DNA from: Membranipora membranacea
Lineage: Eukaryota > Bryozoa > Gymnolaemata > Cheilostomatida > Membraniporidae
Assembly (NCBI GenBank): GCA_914767715.1
Contig: OU612067.1
Location: 24,342,162-24,406,161 of the forward strand
DNA: 64,000 bases
Reading direction: 5' to 3'
In this document: one piece after another, positions 48,425 to 59,999 of the stretch
How positions within the stretch are numbered: position 1 is the first letter of the stretch
Layout of the letters: each line of letters starts with the position of its first letter
Position numbers and translations under genes: made by a program
The notes under the pieces: generated by a model
What the model was told of the DNA's origin: nothing
The model's input: the letters and a program-made list of their open reading frames with translations, nothing else
Databases searched by the model: none

Positions 48425-49745
48425 AATATGATCTGTATGATCACAGATGGATCCCTATGGTAGAATATCAGAGAGAATACATAACACTGCAAGCCAGATA
48501 CTGTGTCAAACATTCCAAGTATCAGTATATAGATAGCTTGGGAGAAATGCAATGAGGTCATGTGTGCTGATTGTAATTGTTATCAGCAATCCTGCACAGA
48601 TGGTAAGAAAATATGTTTTTCATATTTTTGTACTTACAACCTTTTTATGTAACCATAAGATAGGGATATACTATCAAATGGTTTATTACCAGCTTAGGTT
48701 CCATGTACTACATAGACCACTCACTCTCAGCATAGTATTGGCACATACATATCAGATCAGGTCAGATCATTGGTCAGAAGACGTTGTTTGTCAATAAAAT
48801 TGGAGTTTTCTGCACCTGCATAATGAGTGGATAAATCCATTTTTGTAAAAAGATCTTTGTTGCGTCAAAACATTTCTTTGGACAATTCTAGGAGTATCTA
48901 GGATAAGAGGATAGTGTTTACTCAGATCACTATATGATGCTAGGCTCCCAAACAGGTCATTCTAGATTACTTTGACATTTTTGAGATAAGGCATTGCACC
49001 TGATTGACCACCAAAGATTTATAACACAATATTCTAATATTCTGACTCGATCAATACAACATAAGTTGACATGGTATGCCTCGCTAACCATTCCAGTATG
49101 ATTATTGTTTCTGCATTCATACATAATTGGCTGTGTCTTACAGGTAGACATTGTAAGAGGGTTTAATGACACAGAAAATCTAATCGACGATTTGATCAAT
49201 ATAAAGATTCCAAAAGGTGATATTCCTTCAGTCAGGTAAAAGGACACCGATCAATGAGGTAGGATGATACAACTGTATGTTGATTGTTGTTTAATTTGAA
49301 TGGCATCAATGCATTTCGAGATATCAAGACCGTTGAAATCATATTGACTTCAGAACTCATTTTGTATTCACAAGTTGTGACTCGTTTCAGAGACCGATTC
49401 ACCATAGTTTCTAATACTGACCAAGCTACACATAGCTGGGTTCTAGACTCTCAGACAGGAGGGAGTTCATTTTTAGAAGGGTTTGGGCTCCACATTGCAT
49501 TTTTCTGTGAATTAAGGTACAATTTAAAAGGGGCTGAATATTGATCAGTTTACACCAGGCAATAACTTGTCCGCAGTTAATATTTCTTATTTTATCTTAT
49601 TCTATGTTCTAGGTGAGATGGTCGGAGAATTGATTGGTGAAACTAACAATGACAGATCCAGTGAGTAAGATGTGGTTGTCACAGCGTCTTGCATCATCAA
49701 ACCAGTACAGTCGAACCTTACCAACTCCCCAGTTAACAAAACAGG
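48425..49745 (+). pseudogene. second TRIM-like B-box pseudogene
   Basis: Diverged, oppositely oriented relative of 35659-38113. It has VEYQREYITLQARYCVKHSK then YQYIDSLGE, followed one base out of frame by CNEVMCADCNCYQQSCTD and a gtaag donor, which together make a B-box 2 (C-x2-H ... C-x4-C-x2-C). The exon at 49144 reads VDIVRGFNDTENLIDDLINI, matching the other copy. Near 49615 GEMVGELIGETNND matches its C-terminal exon and then meets a stop. Frameshift and stop argue for a pseudogene. Confidence 0.6.
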
Positions 49746-49749
49746 GTGA

Positions 49750-51750
49750 GAATAACTCCTAATCATTTAGGAATTAATATTGTTTATGATTTTATTGTCT
49801 GCGCCGGTTGCTGGTTGTGGCATTCCATAACAAACCACGTCCCACTGTGACCTGTGACTAACAGCAGCCTGGGTTTGAGTTTGTACACTTTAACTAGACT
49901 GTCACAGGCTACAAATAAACAGCTCTGAGGATTTAAGTACTAAGATAAAATGCAAAAATACTTTCCTAGCGAGAATATGTTTGCATTAGAACCATAAATT
50001 ATCGAAGAAAGTTTTCAATGTGGTTTGTTTTCGTTGTAGTTGGAGCAATATTATGGGAATCAGTAACTACCTACCAAGATTTAGCTGTCCAGCTATATAT
50101 AGCTCTGTAGGAGTATGAATTAAATAGGCATTGCTAGACATAAAACTCAAGTGTAGTATTCTACTGAACATTTCACAACGTCTTTATTTAAAAATGTCAG
50201 AATTTCGGGTTCTTATTGGATATCAAGAGACAAGTAATTTAGTTTTTGCAGTGTGTTTAAATCAAAGTAGCCTGTAGTTGTTTATTGAAACCTATACACA
50301 CACCTCTATTCTTGATTCAATATTGATATGGATGTCTTAATTTCAGATGACATACTGGCTGTTTGTTACAATTTACATAAAAGTAAGAATTAACCATGCC
50401 CTAGCCGGGTGAATGGGTTGAATTATTGAATCGAGTCAGGAAACAGATCTATTGAACAGCCTTGAGAATTATATATATGCGAGAGTTTGGTTTTGTCAAG
50501 AAATACAAATTCAAGGTGAAAAACGATTTTCCACCTTTCAGAAATAGCGAACAACAATTTTCCGCCTTTTCAACAATGAAAATCCCTGAACTTCATGCTG
50601 GAAACAGATGGGGATGATATATTGATGAGCAATGGTTCATTTTCTATGCGTTGAGATCAATTTTTGAGGCAAAAAATATTTTCCGCTTTTTCCAAAAATT
50701 AATTTTTTTAATTGATTTCTTCCAAAACACACACATATGATACAGTGGTGATGTCTAAATGTATACTCAGTAGTTTTTTTTTAGCATCGTCAACAAATTC
50801 AAGGTGAAATTTTCCGCCTTTTCGAAATAGTGGAAAACAATTTTTGGCCTTTTCGACATAGCAGAAAAGGATTTCCCGCTATGAAGCAGAATTTCCGCGT
50901 TTTCTAGAACCCGGAGACATGCCGTTAGGTAAAAGCACTATTTATCTTACTATATATCTCAGTATATCATGTGCATCTTACTATTCATGAAACTTCGCAG
51001 TATGATTTAAATATGATATATTTATTATTATAATGTGGATGGTTAATTTGAAAATTTAAGTATCCCTGATTAAATGTTAGAACACAATGTTAAGACTATC
51101 ATGACCTGTAAATGTTATTTATCATATTACTGTGATCCTAGTTAGAGCAAAAGTGTGAACAATACAATCCAGTGATCACTGATCCAACCAGGATGCTTTC
51201 CTAATGGGTAACGGCATTGTAAGTAGAAACATCCAAAGAATCAGCATCTCATTACTGATGTTTGGTATATTCATTATACAAAAAGTGGAAAATACAAAAA
51301 TAGTTTTGGAAAGGATTAAGTAATATACTTTTATGACCTTGTCTGTCGAACAATTGTTTCCAATGATAAATAAATTTTTAATATACTTGTTTGAGGTGAG
51401 AGAAGATCTCAGGGGACCCAAACCTTCAAAAACCACAGATAGTAAAGATATTTGTGCCTGCTTTGGCCTCCAAATTTACTATATCCCAGTTTTAAGCCGC
51501 TACCAAACGGAATACCATCATGGTCTTAAGGTCAGGAATTGAATGACACACCACAACCATTATGTGTTATTATCTTGAACTCTTATCTGTGTTCAGGAGA
51601 AAATAACTCCAGTCTATTTATTTTTGGAATCATAACATGCTATTATTTGTATTGCTGTTGGTTTAGTTTTTCAATAATGATTGTTTCCCCTCAGCTCTCT
51701 TGCACTAAATTCAAACAGAAGCCGATTTTTCAATTATTGAGACTTACGGG
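49750..51750. other. intergenic with TTTTCCGCCTTTTC repeats
   Basis: No gene supported. Between about 50505 and 50915 the motif TTTTCCGCCTTTTC and variants recur at least five times among GAAATAG / AACAA spacers, giving a degenerate GAAAA-rich repeat cluster. Confidence 0.5.
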
Positions 51751-51751
51751 C

Positions 51752-54700
51752 TCAAAGAATAAGATGCTTCTTCAGTGTTGACCTATATTCTGGGGTCTGC
51801 TTTTCTCCGTTTTTTTCTTTCATTAAAATAACCGCTCTGGTGTGCATATCATGTATATCTAATTTGCCGTCAGCCTGTTTGAACTGCTGCGCCATCGCGT
51901 CGGTGTAAGCGCCTCGCTTAGCAAATCCATCTCTCATTGTTGATAGGAGCAGAAGGGTGTGTGGTCTGTCCAGGTTGATATGTGTGTTATCTGCAGTGGA
52001 GCTTCTCATGGCCATATCATCACCAGGGTTACTCTGTGCAGCCTGGGAATGCTGACACGCTTGTACTATCATAACCTCAAAGAAAAAAGTGACCGTAATG
52101 ATGTTGGATACAAACGGCAAGTTTTAATTTGAGAGTTTGAACACTGTGGTTGCCCTAGGTATGGTACAGCATGTATTTAATCATCAATCCGAACAATACA
52201 CCAATACAAGTTCCCTTCACCAACTATGCAGTACCATCACAACCATCACAATATTACATGTGTATCATATACAGCACAAATTAAGATTGTTTACATTCGG
52301 AATGAACAGATAAACAAACTCCTAAATGGACCAATAATGACTATGAGACTTTATAAATATCAACTACAAAAAAAACATCATTCTACCAGTTGGTGTGGTT
52401 TTTTTTTCATTCTCACCATCAGTAAATCTTTAGGAAGCTTTCTCTTGAACTCCAGTAGTATGTCATTGATAACAATGAAGTTGTCCCCTCCCTCACAGTG
52501 TGGCTCACATTTCAGGCTACCTGCTAGACCATGTGACATGATACACACCATCAGAAGAGAGCAACCATCCACTGACAGTAGTCCATCATTCATAAGCTTA
52601 TTTAGCTCTGGTTTGGTTGTCCATTCGTCTCTTCGGATATGGCAACCGACAGCTTCTAATCCTGACTGTAGATTGTCTGCTTCTTCTACAGCTCCATCTC
52701 GGGATAAAGGATTGTACAGGATCAGGGCTAGCCGTTTGTGGGTTGCTGCAACATAAGATGCTCTTAAATTTTAATTTTAGTAGAGAGAAGATGAGAGTCA
52801 TCCCATGCCAATTCTCTGCTGATTATTCATAAGGATTATTCACCTGCAAGTATAATACACTTCAAGTCAAGTCTGCTCAACATAACTGAGATTGATGACA
52901 ACCACCCATAGAGCTGCCGAAAGAGTTTAAGCTGTTCTCAACTTCAATGCCCCTGAAAGCCCCTCATGCACTAGGGGAAGGGGGTTTGTTCTACTTCAGA
53001 TGTCCTGAATTAGTGATTTTAAAACCACAAATGGTACAGAGTGAATATGATCTCCTCACAATGCATCTAAACCAAAACTATCAACTTAAAACCCGCTCCA
53101 TCTGCATATATAGTATGATGAATCATATCCGTGTGTCAGGTGGATGAATTGACCACTTGCCCAGATAACGCATTTAGTTTTCTAGGGATGTCAGACCAAT
53201 TATAATATTTAAAAGATCTGACATTGCATTATGGGATATCATAAAAAAGTATTAATTACCCAGTAAAACAGCGTAAGTACAAGTATGACACGGATTTATA
53301 TTTGAAACCAATAATTCTGGTATGAAATTCTATACCTTAATTGATACAGTTAAAGACTTAGTTAGAGGCTGCTATTTCGTATCACATCTTATTCTCCATA
53401 TTTCATCCTATCATGTGAGCGATTTCTAGCTTTGGAATCCAATTTTGAGGAAGTTATGGCCTCTCAAACTTGGAAGGTGATGGCAGTCTATCGGCATTAG
53501 GAATTAGCTGGCACACTGTGTGGGATGTCACAACGCGCAATACTCATTATAATATACTAATAGATAGGATGATGATCAAAGTTTTCAAGGATATAGAGGG
53601 TCTCGAACCCAGGTCCAAATGGCCATGTGTAGTGCAGAGCTATAGTGTCTACAGGCTCACAGAGCTGGAGCTAGTGGTGCGATGATAGCGGCGTTGCATG
53701 CTGGTATGTAAGACAGAGGTCTGAATAATCTTATTTGTGTGATTAATGATGTAATGACTCATAATAAGTATGACGCGTTGTGACGTCCCACACGGTGTGC
53801 CAGCTGATTCCCAATACCAATTGAGGGTGATCACCCTGGAAGGTTGAGAGGTCATCATATCCTCAATATTTGGATTCTAAAGCTGGAAATCGCTCACACG
53901 GTAGAATAAAATATGGAGACTAAGATGTGATACAAACTAGCAGCCTTAAACTAAGTATTCAATAATTAATAGTTCAATTTGAAAAAAATACATTGATAAA
54001 TAACACAAAATTACATATGCACAGGTGGTTTTACACATTTTAGCGCACATTACATTAGCATCATGCTAGAATTCCTATTACTACAACTAGGTCCTAAACC
54101 AATGCCCACCAGAATTCTGGCTTCTCTAAAAATGGAGGAGGTAGAGGGAGATAAATTCACTGTGTGTTGAGTGTACAAGCAATTTGTTCTACGGTGATTA
54201 TTTGTCTTGTGCCGAAGGATAATACTATGATAAACTATGTGCCGCCAAATTCAAATTACTAGATTACCTGCTAGTGGCGGGTAAATTAACCTACTACAGA
54301 CCTACAAATTATTAGTTATTATTTTGAAATATATATATTTTGAGGCCAGTGGCATCATTATTAAGACAATGACGCTCTGACCATTACTATGCGTACAACA
54401 TAGCAGCGCTTGTATTTTATATAAACATATTTACTCACCGTACTCTCCTCTCTGTACACACTCTGCCTTGTACTGATATTCTCTCAGCAGAGCTGCTGTG
54501 TCTGTCCTGTCCCAGATCTCAGCCCTCTGAATAGGTGTCTTACCATCAAACTGTACAGACATGATCTGTAGCTGCTGATCAGCTGTGAAACATTCCATTA
54601 TCACCCTTACTGATTCTGAGCGACCCATCAGTGCTGCTTTATGTAGAAGTGCGAGTGGAGGCAGCAGCAGCTTCATTCTATCCGCTGACTCTACAGATGT

Positions 54701-54913
54701 GAGTAGTGTACTCAGTATCTCTGTGTGATCTCTGAGTGCTGCATAGTACAGTGGTGATAACACATGTGAGTAATTCTCCATGAGTATATCTATCTCCTGC
54801 TGATTAGACAGCTGAGACAGTACATCTCTGAGCTCTTCTATTGCGGGTAACTTACAATCACAATACTCCCTCATCATATAATCCAAACGCTGCTTTGCTG
54901 ACTCTGAAGCCAT
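51752..54913 (-). CDS. ankyrin-repeat caspase
   Basis: Three exons, 54439-54913, 52417-52745 and 51752-52075, join in phase to 375 residues. Residues 1-158 form ankyrin-like repeats (SPLYYAALRDHTEILSTLLT, LALLHKAALMGRSESVRVIM, GKTPIQRAEIWDRTDTAALL). Residues 159-375 are a C14 caspase domain: KRLALILYNPLSRDGAVEEA carries the pocket Arg, CSLLMVCIMSHGLAG the catalytic His, and VMIVQACQHSQ the catalytic Cys. A linker with candidate processing Asp residues (PGDDM, NLDRP) follows, then a p10-like STMRDGFAKRGAYTDAMAQQ with the second pocket Arg, and LKKHLIL at the end. The prodomain is ankyrin repeats where CARD, DED or nothing is usual. The dyad is intact, so activity is likely. A foldback element lies in intron 1. 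Confidence 0.82.
53354..53956. repeat. 600-bp foldback element in caspase intron 1
   Basis: Inverted arms of about 200 bases. The left arm includes GCTGCTATTTCGTATCACAT and GGTGATGG...GGCACACTGTGTGGGATGTC; the right arm is their reverse complement (GACGTCCCACACGGTGTGCC ... ATGTGATACAAACTAGCAGC). The spacer near 53600 holds a minus-strand B-box-like GGTTCGAGACC, so a SINE-like piece may be nested inside. Confidence 0.7.
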
Positions 54914-54943
54914 ATTTATGACTTAAGTTATGTCCTGTCAAAA

Positions 54944-54953
54944 TTATATATAA
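54944..54953 (-). promoter_or_regulatory. possible TATA box of ankyrin-caspase
   Basis: TTATATATAA about 35 bases upstream of the ATG. That would leave almost no 5' UTR, so the true promoter may be elsewhere. Confidence 0.25.
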
Positions 54954-54959
54954 CTGACA

Positions 54960-57050
54960 TTCTCTTCTTGTCATGCAGGGTATCTTGTAAAATTGATATT
55001 ACCTTACATTATATATTATTCTGACTATTGATCACACACAGCGATTATCCTGATGAAGCTCCGAATTTTGATGTAATAATAGGTGAAATTAATTAGTCTG
55101 AATTTCACAGTAAAGTTTGAGACTGGATTGATAGTTATTCTCTCAAATGATGATTCCAGGGTTTTATGATGTTAAACTCGATGTAATATCTTCATTATTG
55201 TATGATGTCAATACTTACAATGCCGGGACGTCCGCAATGAATTCAAGTAATACTCACAAAACCTATGTTCACCAACTAACCTTGAGTTTTATTGGGCAGC
55301 TCATGTGCTGGTTTAGATAACAAATGAACTAATATCAGTTTTGTTGTTTTGTTTTCAAACATACTATATTGATAAAGGTTATTTCTCCACTTGTAATTTG
55401 ACAGTTTAATCTAATCTTAGATGCTTTGATACTAGTTTATCAGTTTGTGACTCATTGTAAAATTCCTAACAATTCTCAAACTGCGCATTATTGAAAACTT
55501 GCTATCGCTCAATAATTTATTAGCACCAGATAAGAGGGACGGTGGAATCGAATAAACTGTTAAGCGACCGAAATGTCGTCGCAAAGGTGCACAGGCTAGC
55601 CTGGTCATACTGATGATAACGGAGAGGTTTCTAGAAATGGTAATTGTCTTCTCCCGGTACATATTATTGTTGTCGCATATACAGTCGTTTCTAACTCAGA
55701 TTTTGAAACAATTACAGTGTCAGATACTATCAAAATTAGTGCATGCCAGATGATAGACTTTAGAATTGTGTTTTCCAGGAGGGTATAACTCCAATTTATA
55801 ACAAGGTATTAGTAAATCTGAGATATTGAATATTGAACAATTTACATGACACGATGTTGCATGTAGATGCCAGATCATGTGACATGTCATAGCAATCGAG
55901 GACGATTGCAACCAAGGGAGTGCAGATGTCACATCTACAGCAGCAAACAGGAGGTTTTCTATACCAACATCAGACACAATAACAACATCCAATATCTTAG
56001 CCAGCATCATCATCAGTACACTCAAACTCAACTCGAGGACACGCTAGTAACAGATAGAACATTTAACCTCGATCAAAGTTAACTGAATCAAAGTGAACAT
56101 CGATCAAAGGCAACTGAATTAAATCAAAGTGCTAATTTTAATATCTGTACCCACTCTTGGGACCGATCAACCCACTCTTGGGGCAGATGTGTTTTTTTTG
56201 TTTTTCTTGTGTTTGTTTACTGATGAGCGTCAGCAGTTTTTTAATGTTTTTTTTAGTTTTATAAGAGCATGGTTCGCTAATGGAAAAGTAGGATTGATCT
56301 GTTTGGCGACCATCTCGTCGACATGCAGCTCCTCTTTGTTTGCAACTTCATTTGGAGACAGGTCAGTTTTTAGTCATAAAAGTTTTACAGTTTTTATCAT
56401 AATATTTTTATTTACATTAGTGATATTTATAGGGAAATAGAACTTGCCTTATTATTTGATAATGGCACAGTATAACACTTGGTTGGATTATTTGTATCAT
56501 CAATTAATTTAGTTAAATGAATTATATTGAGCATGCATGGCATCATCAACTAGAAAGAATAACTTGTTGAAATCAGACATGTACTGTTAAGTTGAATTGC
56601 GTTTGATTTTAAACTTGATAAGAATTAGAAGGCATGCTCTTAAGTCAAGTGTTTAATTTTGAAATCAAATGATATCACACCTAAATAAGTCAGTGTCACA
56701 TAGTGAGAATCATCATGCCAAGCTCTTGAGCGCAGATCTCAGTAGCGGAGAGTTAATGTGGTGACTCCATAACCCGGAATCCCACAACACTGTATCGCCA
56801 TTTCCTTGCAGGGATTTTGATCAATATCTGGTCTTAAAGTGTATTCTTACATTGTTTCTTTGTTGTTAAAGACCTGTGACAGATAGACCTATGTCAGCAC
56901 AGAATAAAGGAAAACAACTCAAACCAACTCAAACCAACTCAAATCAACTCAAATCAACTCACTTTTAGTTCTTTTACTTAGTTTGAGAATATATAATATA
57001 TATATATGTATTCGGACTTTGTTTCCCTAAATTATCTCCCCATGAGTCAT
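54960..57050. other. intergenic, no supported gene
   Basis: Short open frames without domain or splice support. A 10-base minisatellite (AACCAACTCA / AATCAACTCA, about five copies) lies at 56911-56961. Confidence 0.5.
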
Positions 57051-57052
57051 CA

Positions 57053-57811
57053 GTGTTCTATCTGTCACATCTCGCAGTGTTGAATCCTAAGTCTACTTCC
57101 ACACCAGTGAGGATTGTCTTCAACAGTCAGGTTTATCGAGTTTTCTTTCTCAATGGGGCGTTAGCTAAAGGTCCAGATTCTTATCTGAACAATTTACTAG
57201 GTGTGCTGTTACGTTGGAGAGAAAATTGTGTAACAGTAGCTGCAGAGATACGTAAGATGTATAACTCTATCTATATGGATGAGGATGAGCAGCACTTTCA
57301 CCGCTTTCTCTGGCGGGATATGGATTTTTCCAAAACACCAGACATCTACTCTATAGGTGACTGTAGAGTAGTCAATATGGGTGACAAGCCTGCAGGTGCT
57401 ATAAGTACTGAAGCTGTCTATCTCACTGCTGAGATGTTTGAGTATGATCACCCAAGGGTTTCTGCCTTGCTGAAGACATCTACATATTATGTAGATGATA
57501 TTGTTGATTCTGTGATTGATCTTGAGTCCGATGTTGCATTAGCAGTGGAGACAAACTATGTTCTCGATCAAGCAGGGTTCAAAATCAAGCATTGGTTTTT
57601 CTCAGGAGATCTAGGTGTCTGTTTGAATCCTGAGATAGAGGCCGGGTCCGACAGTGAGGTCTTTATGACCAAGGTTCTAGGTGTTGCCTGGAACACACAG
57701 AGTGATGTCATATCGTTCACAGCATGTCTGAATTTCTCTCCCAAGCATAAGGGTGTTTACAGTCAAACTGACCTAACGGTTTATTTTCATAGAGCACAAA
57801 TAGAATATTAG
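57053..57811 (+). mobile_element. BEL/Pao reverse transcriptase fragment
   Basis: One uninterrupted 252-codon frame with BEL/Pao reverse transcriptase order: LNNLLGVLLRWRE, VAAEIRKMYNSI, FLWRDMDFSKTP, GDKPAGAISTEAV, TYYVDDIVDS (catalytic YVDD intact) and VLGVAWNTQSDVISF. It starts and ends without gag, protease, RNase H or LTRs. It is clearly a different lineage from the 23-28 kb element. The long open frame suggests recent loss of the rest. Confidence 0.85.
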
Positions 57812-58454
57812 AAGAGTAATCAACTCAAAAGTATGTTCAGTTGCTATTCATCCAGAAAATTGGTCCGTGTACAATATATGTAAAGGATAATTATAAATAA
57901 AGATCTGTCTGTAAAGTTCGACCCTTCCCTCAGAAACTACAGCATATGAATCAACTTCTTCCACCTTCAAATGACAATCACAAAGGCCATTGGATATCAC
58001 AATCACCTCAATAAATGTTTGCCCAACTTCACTTCATTTTTGTTGTTAACATCAACTACTACAAACTTTGACCTTTAGCAAGATTAATTTATGAGCTTTA
58101 TACTTTGAACTAACTTACTGTCTTTACCCTTAAGCACACCGGGCAAGTATATCTCAGAATACATCGATGGAACAAACACACAGGGGGAAAGCCCCTGGGA
58201 ATGCACCCAAGCATGGCCTTCTACCACAGCTGGTTAGGAGACTTCAGTTTTGACCTATAGTACCGTAATGGCCGGTAAGATTGACTTTGAATACGGTTGA
58301 AGAAATATACATTCATCCCAAAAAGAATGGCGTCATCTGCTATAGCATCAAATAAGTCATTTCAGGAGGAATGATAATTCCAACAATGGCGTCATCTCTG
58401 CTAGCATCAAACGTGTCATTTTCAGAGGAATGATAATTCCAAATTATAATAGTT

Positions 58455-58839
58455 TTAAAGGGCAACCAAGGTTTCAAACAACTTCTCATTGATGGCCATT
58501 GATTAATAGCAGATTGCATCTTCTGCATGGGGAAAATGAAAAAATATAATTCGGATGATTATTCAGCCAGAATTCTTGTGAAACATTTCTTCCATCAGGT
58601 ACTCAAACTCAGCTAAAAGAGAATACCACATAGCAGTTTCCTGTTCCTGTTATTATTTAGCCTGTGCTCTATCATTATTACAGCAAAGTCTTGGAACCTC
58701 CCCTAAACTGAAGTGTTACCCAGCTTAGAGTCAGCAACTACTTTGAGTTTTGCATCGCGTAATGCACAAAGCTGATGCTGCCCAGCACATTATTTGCTAC
58801 CCATTAATGCATTGCTGCGAAACCTTGGTTGCCCTTTAA
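58455..58839. mobile_element. TTAA-flanked MITE family M2, copy 3
   Basis: TTAA, AGGGCAACCAAGGTTTC ... GAAACCTTGGTTGCCCT, TTAA. The 17-base terminal inverted repeats match perfectly, so it is younger-looking than copies 1 and 2. Confidence 0.85.
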
Positions 58840-59080
58840 GTGTTAAATAACAACTCTAAACACTGCCATTTTGAGTTACCGCAAATGCTTATATACCCAG
58901 CTAGAATCCAACACAGCAGGTATAAATAACACCCACGGTTAATGGCAAAGAATCCTTGTTAAATTTTGTCATTTAAATATTTTCACATTTAAATCGTACA
59001 ATAAATAAGAAATTGGTAAATATAGTATAAACTTAACTTCAGCGTAACATCATTGATATAGTTTACTACAGCAGAACAGC

Positions 59081-59465
59081 TTAAAGGGCAACCAAGGTTT
59101 CAAACAACTTCTCATTGATGGCCATTGATTAATAGCAGATTGCACCTTCTGTATGGGGAAAAAGACAAAATATAATTCGGATGATTATTCAGCCAGAATT
59201 CTTGTGAAACATTTCTTCCATCAGGCACTCAAACTCAACTAAAATTGAATACCACATAGCAGTTTCCTGTTCCTGTTATTATTTAGCCTGTGCTCTATAA
59301 TTATTACAGCAAAGTCTTGGAACCTCCCCTAAACTTAAGTGTAACCCAGCTTAGAGTCAGCAAATACTTTGAGTTTTGCATCGCGTAATGCACAAAGCTG
59401 ATGCTGCCCAGCACATTATTTCCTACCCATTAATGCATTGCTGCGAAACCTTGGTTGCCCTTTAA
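59081..59465. mobile_element. TTAA-flanked MITE family M2, copy 4
   Basis: Same termini and length as copy 3, about 240 bases further on and in the same orientation. Confidence 0.85.
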
Positions 59466-59968
59466 TAATTACCAAAGCCTTGTATAAGTTGCCAATAAGC
59501 ACGATGCTCAGTAATGATAAGCTAAACCCTTATTTATTGTTCATCAGCGAACATTGTATCTGATCATGCTGAAATTTGGAGATCTAAATTAAAGCATGAC
59601 ATTGGACCACCTGAAAATTGCTTTAACCCAGCAGCCGATGGTATCTAGTTATACGATCACATTTGAAAATCAACTAAACAAAATTCTATATTTGTTTAGT
59701 AAAAAGTTGTTGTTAGTAAGACGGAAAGAATTATAAGATACTGGAAACTCCAGTTTCCTAAACAAGATGAGTCAATCAAATATTGCTTAATAGTAGCGCA
59801 ATTTTGAGACTGAAATAAAGACCATTCTGGACCCCCCTCCCCCCTTCACTATTATTGACCAGCAACAACAATAGAGATGAGGCATCAAATACAGACGTCA
59901 TAGAATAGCAGTTAGCAACATGTGCCGCTATTGCAGACATGTAAGCAACATGTGCCGTTTTTGGAAAA

Positions 59969-59990
59969 CCAATCAGAGGGTATAAAAGGA
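59969..59990 (+). promoter_or_regulatory. CCAAT plus TATA core promoter-like pair
   Basis: CCAATCA at 59969-59975 and TATAAAAGGA at 59981-59990. No gene could be identified downstream, so it may belong to an LTR or to an untranslated first exon. Confidence 0.3.
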
Positions 59991-59999
59991 GTAAAAACT

